NCBI GenBank assembly: GCA_003058525.1
Contig: QBVD01000008.1
Span: 1 to 37,723, forward strand
Length of the DNA stretch: 37,723 bases
Direction: 5' to 3'
Source of the DNA: a gamma proteobacterium symbiont of Ctena orbiculata
GTDB lineage: Bacteria > Pseudomonadota > Gammaproteobacteria > Chromatiales > Chromatiaceae
Part shown: positions 25,711 to 33,112 of the stretch, piece after piece
Numbering within the stretch: the first letter of the stretch is position 1
Layout: each line of letters begins with the position of its first letter
Translations under genes and position numbers: made by a program
Notes under the pieces: generated by a model
The model's database searches: none
What the model saw: only the letters and a program-made list of their open reading frames with translations
What the model was told of the DNA's origin: nothing

Positions 25711-26164
25711 AAATCCCCCACGCAACAATTTTTTACTCTGGCCAATCAGGTGGATGCGGGACAATCCCATCCCACCCTGCCACAGCAGGTTATTCTCCTG
25801 TTCGTGCTGCTCCCTTCCTTACTGACTTAAGCCCGCATACCGTAAAGATTAGTATTAATTTCTAATTTATTCAGTCCAGCAGGCTCCTTAATTGGGAATT
25901 ATATACCAATTTCGCACAATATCAGAAGCTAATATTTGCGATTTATGACGGATTTCGCGAATTCTATTCCCTAAGTTTCGCTCAAAGCCATGGCTCCCAG
26001 TATGCCGTATAATGTTTGTTATTGATTTGAAAGCACTTTTTTATTACGAGCCCGGTCACTGACTCAGTCCGCATCAGGCCTCCTCGCATGAACACGATTC
26101 TGCTCTGTAACATTTCGAATCCGTATCTATACCTGAGCCGCCAATAGTTGGCAGACACAGGCAT
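25711..26164. other. AT-rich intergenic region upstream of the response regulator
   Basis: About 450 bases without a convincing gene. On the minus strand a TATATAAT-like box is present (complement of ATTATATA at 25898-25905), which could serve as a -10 for the regulator gene, but I cannot find a good -35. The rest is AT-rich with a few short imperfect palindromes. A 60-codon minus-strand frame at 25982-26164 has no protein-like character. Confidence 0.35.
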
Positions 26165-26518
26165 TCAGACCAGAAGAAAGAAGGCTACAGCGGCGGCGGT
26201 CACCAGACTGATGGTGGTGGGAAGGGTCACCAGCATATCGCCGGAGCCCAGCATCAGATAGGCGGTTTCCACCACCAGAATGGCCATGGCTACGCCCAAT
26301 GCCCGTGGTGTTTGCATCCATCGGGTAACACCGGCCAATGAGATAAAGGCCAATCCCAGCAGGGCCCCTCCCATCATACCGGCAAACGCATGATTGACCG
26401 GCTCAACACTGAAATAGCCGGCGATCAGATGAGGATCGACAATCAGGATCGTTCCCCACACACTCAACATCACGATAGCGAGAATCAGCGCAAGACGCTG
26501 CAGGGTCCGGTTAGGCAT
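26165..26518 (-). CDS. small four-helix membrane protein, unknown function
   Basis: A 117-residue protein with four predicted membrane helices: about residues 8-27, 43-62, 72-91 and 97-116. It has an AGMMGGALLGLAFISLAG segment in the second helix. I prefer the start MPNRTLQR at 26518, which has GGGGA 6-10 bases upstream; the frame opens ten codons earlier without a ribosome site. It is similar in style to small DUF-type integral membrane proteins, but I do not recognise a family. It stands alone between the two-component system and an SOS-type cassette on the opposite strand. Confidence 0.6.
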   Translation of the reverse strand: MPNRTLQRLALILAIVMLSVWGTILIVDPHLIAGYFSVEPVNHAFAGMMGGALLGLAFISLAGVTRWMQTPRALGVAMAILVVETAYLMLGSGDMLVTLPTTISLVTAAAVAFFLLV

Positions 26519-26591
26519 GATTATCCCCAAATATCTTTTATTTATCATGAGAATATAGAGAATTTCTCCATCAATTACAAAGAACTTCGTT

Positions 26592-26676
26592 TAATTTTGA
26601 ATTGTGGTGTTCGCTCCGCTCACAACTGATTTATAAAGGGGGTGTGCGGGTAGCGAACACCACAATTCACAATTAC
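26592..26676. repeat. inverted-repeat element, copy 4 (opposite orientation)
   Basis: AATTGTGGTGTTCGCT (26600-26615) and AGCGAACACCACAATT (26652-26667) are perfect 16-bp inverted arms. The central part GTTCGCTCCGCTCAC is the complement of the GTGAGCGAAGCGAAC core of the other copies, with one change, so this copy is inverted. It lies directly before the LexA-type promoter. Confidence 0.8.
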
Positions 26677-26690
26677 CCCCCCTATCTAGA

Positions 26691-26741
26691 GTTCTCCTAA
26701 TGTTCTATACTCCAAAACATCGAATGGAACATTTGGAGAAC
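26691..26741 (+). promoter_or_regulatory. LexA-type operator pair with promoter
   Basis: GTTCTCCTAATGTTC (26691-26705) and GAACATTTGGAGAAC (26727-26741) are reverse complements with one mismatch. Each has the form GTTC-N7-GTTC or its complement, the direct-repeat LexA box known from alphaproteobacteria, rather than the CTG-N10-CAG box of most gammaproteobacteria. TATACT (26706-26711) between them is a plausible -10. The second box overlaps the ribosome site GGAG (26734-26737) of the lexA-like gene, which suggests autoregulation. Confidence 0.65.
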
Positions 26742-26745
26742 GAAC

Positions 26746-27345
26746 ATGCTGACCCCTACCCAGGACCGGGCCCTGACCTTTATCCGCCGCTACCTGAAAA
26801 GACGGGGATACGCCCCTTCGCTGATTGAGATTGCCGAAGGCATCGGCATCAGTTCCAAAGGCACTGCCCATCGCCATGTGCAGGCCCTGGCCGAGGCGGG
26901 CGCTATACGCCTGATAGCCGGACGTAAGCGTGGCATCGAACTGGTGGAAACGGCACAGGCGTCAAAACTGAGTCTGCCCCTGTTGGGCGCCATTGCCGCA
27001 GGTCAGCCCATTGAGGCTATCCCTGGCCAGGACCGCCTCGATCTGGCCGACTACCTGCTCGGCGACAACCGCTATGCCCTGCAGATCAAAGGAGACTCCA
27101 TGATCGGTATCGGCATTCTCGATGGAGACCTGGTGATCATCGAGCGCTGTGATACCGCCGAGGATAACGCCATCGTGGTGGCATTGATCGATGACCAGGA
27201 GGCCACCCTCAAACGCCTCAGGCGTCTCAAGAGCGGCCGCATCAAACTGATTGCCGAAAACCCCGATATACCCCCCATGATCTATGCGGCAAAGCGGGTA
27301 CGCATTCAGGGGGTATTGGTATGTCAGCTAAGGCGATACCAATGA
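26746..27345 (+). CDS. lexA: LexA-family SOS repressor/autoprotease
   Basis: A 199-residue LexA-family protein. Residues 1-65 form the winged helix (PTQDRALTFI, GYAPSLIEIAEGIGISSKGT). The autocleavage site is A85-G86 in GAIAAGQP. The peptidase S24 domain has S118 (IKGDSMIG) and K156 (EATLKRL), close to the S119/K156 dyad of E. coli LexA. The protein should repress its own gene, and RecA-stimulated self-cleavage should relieve this. The recognition helix (SLIEIAEGIGISSKGTAHRH) differs from classic LexA, in line with the different operator. It heads a cassette with a Y-family polymerase and an SRAP-like gene. Whether this is the main LexA or a second copy cannot be decided here. Confidence 0.88.
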   Translation: MLTPTQDRALTFIRRYLKRRGYAPSLIEIAEGIGISSKGTAHRHVQALAEAGAIRLIAGRKRGIELVETAQASKLSLPLLGAIAAGQPIEAIPGQDRLDLADYLLGDNRYALQIKGDSMIGIGILDGDLVIIERCDTAEDNAIVVALIDDQEATLKRLRRLKSGRIKLIAENPDIPPMIYAAKRVRIQGVLVCQLRRYQ

Positions 27346-27355
27346 ATGGAAAGTT

Positions 27356-27471
27356 TTGAATTTTTAGTTATGAGTTTTGAGTTGATGAGTGTGCTACGCA
27401 CACGTTTTTTATCTGGTGTGAGCGAAGCGAACACCGAAACTAAAAACTCAAAACTCACAACTTAAAACTCT
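27356..27471. repeat. AT-rich inverted-repeat element, copy 5
   Basis: AGTTATGAGTTTTGAGTT (27366-27383) pairs with AACTCAAAACTCACAACT (27445-27462) with one mismatch. The centre has the hairpin GTGTGC-TAC-GCACAC followed by GTGAGCGAAGCGAACACCGA, nearly identical to copy 2. It lies between the lexA-like and polymerase genes. Confidence 0.85.
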
Positions 27472-27480
27472 TGAGCAGTC

Positions 27481-28776
27481 ATGTTTTACGACAACACCCA
27501 GCCCCACGCCTACTGGTCCCGTGCCATGATCCTGGTGGATATGAACGCCTTTTTCTGCAGCGTGGAACAGGTCGACCACCCGGAGCTACAGGGACGTCCT
27601 ATCGGTATTACCAACGGCTCCCAGGGGACCTGCATCATTACCAGCTCCTATGAGGCACGCGCCTATGGCGTGCATACCGGCATGCGGCTGAAAGAAGCCC
27701 AACGGATCTGCCCCGGTTTTCTACAAGTACCGGCCCGCCCGGAGCGCTACGCCCAGGTCTCCTCCCGTATCATGGAGGCGCTCTCAGGTATCACCCCGGA
27801 CATGGAGATCTTCTCCGTCGATGAAGCCTTCCTCGACATCACCCATTGCCAACGCCTTCTCGGTACCCCGCACCAGATCGCAAAGCGGGCCAAACAGAAG
27901 GTGCTGGAGGCCTCCGGGGGGGTGCTCTGCTCGGTGGGCGTCAGTGGCGACAAGACCACCGCCAAGTATGCCGCCAAACTCGACAAACCCAACGGCATGA
28001 CCCTTATCCCTCCTGGTGTGGCGCAGCAGACCCTGACCAGGGTGCCGGTCACGGAATTGTGCGGTATCGCCAAGGGCATCGGCCGCTACCTGGCGGAACG
28101 GGGTGTCTATACCTGTGGCGACATGCGCCGCCTGCCTATCGGCGAGATCGGGCGCCGCTTCGGCAACCCGGGACGGCGTATCTGGCTGATGACCCAGGGA
28201 CTCGATCCCGAGCCGGTGCATACCGATGTCGATGCGCCGAAGTCGATCGGCCATGGCAAGGTCATGCCCCCCAACACCCGTCGGCGCGAGGTGGTCGAAA
28301 CTTTCCTGTTGCATATGGCGGAGAAGGTGGCCACCCGACTGCGCCTGCACCACTTCCGCGCCAGCCTGTTTTACATCGGGGTGCGTATCGACGAGGGCTA
28401 TCTCAGCCGCAAATACCGCTGTGATCCACCCACCGACCACAGCCCGGAGATCGTTGCCATGTGCCAGGACTTCCTCGATAACCACTGGGCCGGCCAGGGC
28501 TGCCACCAGGTACAGATCACCGCCCTCGATCCCAAGTACGCCGACTACCAGCTCGACTTTCTGCAGCCGGACCACCAACGTCAGGATCGTCTCAACCAGG
28601 CCATGGACCATATCAACCAGCGCTACGGTGAATTCACCCTGGCCCCCGTGCGCCTGCTCAGCCGATCGAAAATGCCCAATGTCATCGCCCCGGCCTGGAA
28701 GCCGTTTGGGCACAGGGAAACAATTCTGCATCACCCAGCCAAAACTCAAAACTCCTTAGCACGCATAGCGGGCTAA
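27481..28776 (+). CDS. Y-family (DinB-like) translesion DNA polymerase
   Basis: A 431-residue polymerase. The catalytic carboxylates are D20 in LVDMNAFFCSVE and D114-E115 in FSVDEAFLDI, and the F24-F25 pair includes the steric gate. Further marks are CSVGVSGDKTTAKYAAKL and the helix-hairpin-helix region with GIAKGIGRYLAERGV near residues 190-210, followed by the little finger domain. DinB relatives copy past damaged bases with low fidelity. It sits in a LexA-headed cassette, so SOS induction is likely. The last residues KTQNSLARIAG are encoded by DNA resembling the intergenic repeat, so the natural C-terminus may have been replaced. The ATG at 27481 is used; 27526 (MILVDMN) is an alternative. 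Confidence 0.88.
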   Translation: MFYDNTQPHAYWSRAMILVDMNAFFCSVEQVDHPELQGRPIGITNGSQGTCIITSSYEARAYGVHTGMRLKEAQRICPGFLQVPARPERYAQVSSRIMEALSGITPDMEIFSVDEAFLDITHCQRLLGTPHQIAKRAKQKVLEASGGVLCSVGVSGDKTTAKYAAKLDKPNGMTLIPPGVAQQTLTRVPVTELCGIAKGIGRYLAERGVYTCGDMRRLPIGEIGRRFGNPGRRIWLMTQGLDPEPVHTDVDAPKSIGHGKVMPPNTRRREVVETFLLHMAEKVATRLRLHHFRASLFYIGVRIDEGYLSRKYRCDPPTDHSPEIVAMCQDFLDNHWAGQGCHQVQITALDPKYADYQLDFLQPDHQRQDRLNQAMDHINQRYGEFTLAPVRLLSRSKMPNVIAPAWKPFGHRETILHHPAKTQNSLARIAG

Positions 28777-28779
28777 GCC

Positions 28780-29196
28780 ATGTGCACCGCCGTCTACTAC
28801 ACCCTCAACGGCCAGGAGGTACGCACCAAGTTCCCCACCGCCAGGGCCTGCCTGCCGGTGAAGAACAGGCACGGCGGTGCCGACCTGCTACCCTGGGGAC
28901 GGCGCACCCACCAGCTCGGCAAACTGCCATTGGGGGGCTGGGCCAGACTCGATGCCATCTATAGCGGGCATTGGGACCGCTGGCGGCCGATTCCGGTAAA
29001 ACTGCTCGTCAGCCAGTTCATGGAGGTGGACATGGAGGGCTCCAGCCACTGGTTCGACGTCACCCCGGGCAAATGGATCCAGGGACTGGTGGCCCACTGG
29101 GAACACGAAAGACGTGTCTATGTGGTCACCATCACCCCGGAGATGGAAGACGCCGCCTATGAACGTTGGCCGCGCATACTCAGCCACAGTCGCTGA
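28780..29196 (+). CDS. divergent SRAP/HMCES-like protein (SOS-associated)
   Basis: A 138-residue protein starting MCTAVYYT. In the SRAP family the Met is removed and Cys2 attacks abasic sites in single-stranded DNA. Weak but ordered matches to SRAP are LLPWGRR (like WGL..), WARLDAI (like NARaE), a QFMEVDMEG segment where SRAP has GFYEW, HWFDVTPGKWIQGLVA (like pyfi....AGLW) and a closing ERWPRILS (like dRMPvIL). It is shorter than typical SRAP proteins (about 200 or more). It follows the polymerase gene by 3 bases, so the three genes probably respond together to DNA damage. The SRAP link is my inference from motif order; a remote unrelated family is possible. Confidence 0.6.
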   Translation: MCTAVYYTLNGQEVRTKFPTARACLPVKNRHGGADLLPWGRRTHQLGKLPLGGWARLDAIYSGHWDRWRPIPVKLLVSQFMEVDMEGSSHWFDVTPGKWIQGLVAHWEHERRVYVVTITPEMEDAAYERWPRILSHSR

Positions 29197-29506
29197 TCAA
29201 GGTAAAGTACAAGCCGCTAATGAACGCCCATCGTTATGCCAACGGAGCCTGCGTGAGACGCCTCCCTTAAGCGGACTCGACTAAGCAACACCGTATTGCA
29301 CGGGTACAGATCATCTGTGTTAGCCGCCTGGCGTGCATTCCGTAAACCATACTGCTTAGTAACCGGTGCAAGCCACCTCAGGCCTCTGAAAGATCCAACC
29401 CGGTCGATCGGGGATTAGAGATTTTACTTTCCTTTACAATAAACCGACTCATATTACACCGAATATCCCTATAATTTTACTGGGATTTCCTGCTGTTTGG
29501 ATTGAT
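29197..29506. other. intergenic region with probable promoter for the GGDEF gene
   Basis: About 310 bases with no gene. A consensus TATAAT at 29470-29475 lies 37 bases before the ATG at 29507; the upstream GACTCA at 29446-29451 is a poor -35 at 18-base spacing. GGA at 29499-29501 serves as the ribosome site. I looked for a riboswitch or tRNA and found neither. Confidence 0.45.
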
Positions 29507-31345
29507 ATGAAAATAAATAAGGTTCTGATGTTGCTTGCAGGGATTCTGGTTGTTATGGCGATTTCCTTTCAATGGAAAATCAGCAGCGATACTGTGTACG
29601 CTTCTGAACTGGAAGCGCAGTATCAGCAAGCGATGGATGATTACAGTGAAAATAATATCTACTATTCACCCCAGGCCACTACTCAATGGATCGTCCAACG
29701 GCAAAATCCGGCAGGTTACTTTGTCACCAATCCGGATATGCTGTTCGAACCCTCCCAGCTCAATAACAGCACACTGCGAGGTACACGCTATGCTATCAGC
29801 ACCCTGGGAGATCTGGACGGGCTGTACAGCATAAATCGACTTGCTGTCATTGATTTTATCCTGGGTCTATACGAAACGGAAATCAAACAGACTAGGGCGG
29901 AAACCTATACCCGATACCAACGCGGTACCCGCTATGATGGATTTAAAACCCTGCCTGGCCAGGACGTCGGGGTGAGGCCAACCATGGATGCCCTCATGAT
30001 ACTTAATAGACTCGACCTTCTGGACGATCCGAGACTGAATCTGGATGGCATCTGGAACTTTATCGTTGCCCATCAAAATCAGGACGGAGGATTCTGGGAT
30101 GAGCATTATCCAATGCTCCTAAAAAACTCCAGTATGAAATGCACCTCATTTGCAGCACGGGCTCTCGCTATACTGAGTCAACATACCGGTCGACCGATAC
30201 CGGAGAAACTGAGTAAGGGTGTCATTCAGTTCGTCCAGAATAATTACGATATTGTTACCGGCGGCTACAGCAGTCAACCGGGAGAAAATTCTGACGATAG
30301 CTACAATGCGTTTCGCGCATTCAAATCCATCTGGGATACCACCAATGGCAGTAATGAAATCAAACGTCAGGCAGTTAGCGATACCATCGACTTGAATACG
30401 CTTATTGACTATTTCAATAATAATCACTATCTAGTCGAATTGGGGGGCTATTCCCGCCATAGTAAGCTTGAAAAGAAAAAAGCCTCCATTAAAGCTACCC
30501 ACCTGACCGTGTGGCTTTTGCATGACATGCAACTTCTTGATCACGTCGACATACATAGAATAAGCAAGTATGTCATGTCGATGAAAACCCCGAATGGTCA
30601 ATATGGTGGAGACATTTATACGACTTATTCAGCAATTGGCCTGCTACAGAAAATGAGTATCCCCTCGGCACCCAATCCTGAACCGGAAAAACCGGAAAAG
30701 CCGGCGATAATTCCTAGTATTGTACCTACAACATTCTTCATAACAGCACTGATAACTTTACACCTCGGTTATCAAGCTAAAAAATTTGAGTTTAAAACCA
30801 TCAACAAAGCCCTCATCATTCAGGCGAGCACGGATGCTCTTACCGGCATCTTTAATCGGCAGAGTTTCGAGCAAAAACTGAAGCATGAGATTGAAAAATC
30901 CTTAAGGTACAAAAGACCCCTGACGACAATCATGTTTGATATCGACAACTTCAAACGGATCAATGACAAGCACGGTCACATTGCTGGAGACACTGTACTC
31001 AAAGAAATTTCTGTACTGATAAAAGATGCCCTCAGGGATTCAGATATTTTTGCACGCTGGGGTGGTGAGGAATTCATTATACTTTCTACTGAAACAGATA
31101 TTGAAGGCGGGCGACAACTTGCAAAAAAAATGCTCGATCTGATAAATGAAAAAGAATTCACCGTGGTGCAGAAAATATCTGCAAGCTTTGGTGTTACTGA
31201 ATTCGGTGCTGAAGATAGTATGGAAAGCCTGGTGAAGCGGGTCGATAACGCCATGCTGGAAGCCAAGCGACAGGGCAAAAACAGAATCATCAGCGTGGTT
31301 GCAAAACATTACTGTCGGCCAGCCTGTCTGACCAGCGGATCATGA
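29507..31345 (+). CDS. diguanylate cyclase with a prenyltransferase/terpene-cyclase-like periplasmic toroid
   Basis: A 612-residue protein. TM 1 is at residues 5-22, a large periplasmic domain at about 35-385, a proline/glutamate linker at 387-400, TM 2 at 403-421 and GGDEF at 438-600. The periplasmic part carries repeated helical motifs of the alpha-toroid superfamily (squalene cyclase, prenyltransferase): WIVQRQNPAGYF at 61, IVAHQNQDGGFWD at 186, VQNNYDIVTGGYSSQ at 243 and SMKTPNGQYGG at 358. The cyclase motif WGGEEF (519-523) is intact, and the RDSD inhibitory site (510-513) is present. So it should make c-di-GMP under control of a periplasmic, perhaps hydrophobic, ligand. Using this fold as a sensor is unusual. 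I see no acidic DxDD or DCTAE cyclase motif, so catalysis in the toroid is unlikely. Confidence 0.85.
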   Translation: MKINKVLMLLAGILVVMAISFQWKISSDTVYASELEAQYQQAMDDYSENNIYYSPQATTQWIVQRQNPAGYFVTNPDMLFEPSQLNNSTLRGTRYAISTLGDLDGLYSINRLAVIDFILGLYETEIKQTRAETYTRYQRGTRYDGFKTLPGQDVGVRPTMDALMILNRLDLLDDPRLNLDGIWNFIVAHQNQDGGFWDEHYPMLLKNSSMKCTSFAARALAILSQHTGRPIPEKLSKGVIQFVQNNYDIVTGGYSSQPGENSDDSYNAFRAFKSIWDTTNGSNEIKRQAVSDTIDLNTLIDYFNNNHYLVELGGYSRHSKLEKKKASIKATHLTVWLLHDMQLLDHVDIHRISKYVMSMKTPNGQYGGDIYTTYSAIGLLQKMSIPSAPNPEPEKPEKPAIIPSIVPTTFFITALITLHLGYQAKKFEFKTINKALIIQASTDALTGIFNRQSFEQKLKHEIEKSLRYKRPLTTIMFDIDNFKRINDKHGHIAGDTVLKEISVLIKDALRDSDIFARWGGEEFIILSTETDIEGGRQLAKKMLDLINEKEFTVVQKISASFGVTEFGAEDSMESLVKRVDNAMLEAKRQGKNRIISVVAKHYCRPACLTSGS

Positions 31346-31457
31346 TTCCCTACGTCGCTGGAACCTCGCCACTCGATCGGCGACATTCCCAAGCCATTGA
31401 AGCTGTAGAAAAACCCATAATTTTACGTAATAAATGGTAAATTGATGGAAGCAGTCA

Positions 31458-32897
31458 CTATTCCACAAGCGCCTTCATCTCATCCAGGATGAGTTTGGCT
31501 CGCTCAGGGTGTTGTTCCATCTCCCTGCTCTTGGCGGCGATCCACTGCGCCTCTTCCTGCAGCAACCGGTTCAGGTTCTCTTCATAGACGATTACCGGAT
31601 AGTCTCGCTTACGCAGTTCCACCACATAGTCGTTGAGGCGCTCTTTCAGCAGCAGCCGACGGGTCTGTTGCCGGGTATCCGGATCATTGATATCGGTATA
31701 TTTCGAAGCCCTTTGATCAGTCACTCGAACAATATGCCAGCCGGCGGGGGTCTCTACGGGGCCTCCCAACTCGCCGATTTCAAGGGCGAAGGCCAACTCA
31801 TCCAGAGCGGGAAAACCGCTGCCCTCCTCGACCCAGCCGAAGTCACCCAGGGTCTGCTTTGCCCTTGGATCGATGGAGTGGTTGAGCGCCGCCTGGTAGA
31901 TGGTCAGTTCACCCTTCCCCAGTTTTTCCATAATATCCAGCGCTGCCTTCTCATCTTTCAACACCACCATCTGCAGTTTGCGGTGCTCATTGAAGGTAAT
32001 GCGCCCTTGATATTTCGTAAAATAGTCCCGTACCTCCTGCTCCGTCGGCTGCATAGCTTGCGTCAGCGCACTACGATGCCTATTGACCAGGCGTGTCATG
32101 CTGAATTCGGCCAGGGCGGACTGAAAACCCGGATCCTGATCCAGCCCCGCCTCTCGCCCCTTTTTCGCCAATAGATAGTTGTCAATCAGTCCATTCAGGG
32201 TTTTCAGGCGTCTGTTGATATCGATCGAGTTGTTCAAGGTAGTGAGATATTTCTTACTCTCGCCCCATGTCATTAGGTTACCGTCATACTCGGCGATCAC
32301 CTGCTCATCGCTACGTATACCGTCATCTTCAATCTCAAGATGCTTGGTGTGAATCATTACCTTAGTCCCGGCATGCAGATGTTTGCGCAATCCCTGTTTG
32401 CGTGCCAGATATTTTGCTTTTTTGACCTTTGCCTCGACCAGGGGACGCATCTTGTCATCCAGCTCGGTATCCTTGGCAAAGTGTTTCTTCACATAATCGG
32501 CAATATCTGCTTCGCTGACAGCGGAATCCGCTTTCAGGTAGTGTCTGCGATAGAGTCCCGCAAGCATGCCATCGGCATACTCCTGCAACTCCCGTTTGAA
32601 TTTAGGATCCTCCAGCTTTCCCTTGCCGACGGCATCCAGATAGAGCAGGTTGACGCTGATCGCCTTGTCCAGCAGTGTCAGGATCACAGTGCGTCGTTCG
32701 GGTGTGCCCAATGCCGGCGTTGACAGGCCCACTACGGCGGTACTGTTCAGTTGCGTGTTCAGTTGGGGGAAGGTGATGATCCGATCGTCAACCCGGGCCA
32801 GGATATTGCTATCGGATAGTACAGGCTCTGCTGTAGGCTCTCCCCATGCGGAAGCGGCCAGGAAACAACCAGCCACCAGTGTTACAAGATTTTTCAT
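31458..32897 (-). CDS. SurA/PpiC-type peptidyl-prolyl isomerase (periplasmic)
   Basis: A 479-residue protein with a signal peptide (residues 1-19, ending AASAWG). Residues 30-300 are helical chaperone-like sequence in SurA_N style. The parvulin domain at about 305-410 has GDFGWVEEGSGFPALDELAF and VETPAGWHIVRVTDQR, the usual PpiC ends. The start has GGAGG 5 bases upstream. It lies 215 bases downstream of the nonahaem cytochrome gene on the same strand. Such isomerases are often found beside exported multihaem cytochromes, where they may assist folding or outer membrane passage; for this pair that is inference. Confidence 0.88.
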   Translation of the reverse strand: MKNLVTLVAGCFLAASAWGEPTAEPVLSDSNILARVDDRIITFPQLNTQLNSTAVVGLSTPALGTPERRTVILTLLDKAISVNLLYLDAVGKGKLEDPKFKRELQEYADGMLAGLYRRHYLKADSAVSEADIADYVKKHFAKDTELDDKMRPLVEAKVKKAKYLARKQGLRKHLHAGTKVMIHTKHLEIEDDGIRSDEQVIAEYDGNLMTWGESKKYLTTLNNSIDINRRLKTLNGLIDNYLLAKKGREAGLDQDPGFQSALAEFSMTRLVNRHRSALTQAMQPTEQEVRDYFTKYQGRITFNEHRKLQMVVLKDEKAALDIMEKLGKGELTIYQAALNHSIDPRAKQTLGDFGWVEEGSGFPALDELAFALEIGELGGPVETPAGWHIVRVTDQRASKYTDINDPDTRQQTRRLLLKERLNDYVVELRKRDYPVIVYEENLNRLLQEEAQWIAAKSREMEQHPERAKLILDEMKALVE

Positions 32898-33035
32898 TTT
32901 TGCCTCCGACTGCCCTGTCCAACCAGGTACCCGGCCGCATCAGTGGCGGAACAGGTCTGCGGTATATAATCGATGGTTAAACAGTTGGGCGATTCAACTT
33001 ACCCTAAAAACGCGATTCATGGCTGTGAACTGAGC

Positions 33036-33100
33036 GGGAGGGGAAACAGCCTGTTTCCCCTCCCAATGCAGCCAGTCTATCGGCCTATTTGACAGACTGG
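33036..33100 (-). terminator. two hairpins between the cytochrome and PPIase genes
   Basis: GGGAGGGGAAACAG (33036-33049) and CTGTTTCCCCTCCC (33051-33064) form a nearly loopless perfect 14-bp palindrome. CCAGTCT (33072-33078) pairs with AGACTGG (33094-33100). Both follow the stop of the minus-strand cytochrome. There is no T-run, so they may dampen read-through or protect the mRNA end rather than act as a full terminator. Confidence 0.5.
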
Positions 33101-33112
33101 GTTGTACTGCCG

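Noticed and set aside
27784-28749. Minus-strand open frame of 321 codons
   Set aside because: It is antisense to the Y-family polymerase, which has a complete catalytic motif set.
29197-29506. c-di-GMP riboswitch or tRNA before the diguanylate cyclase gene
   Set aside because: I could not match the conserved core or any cloverleaf in this region.
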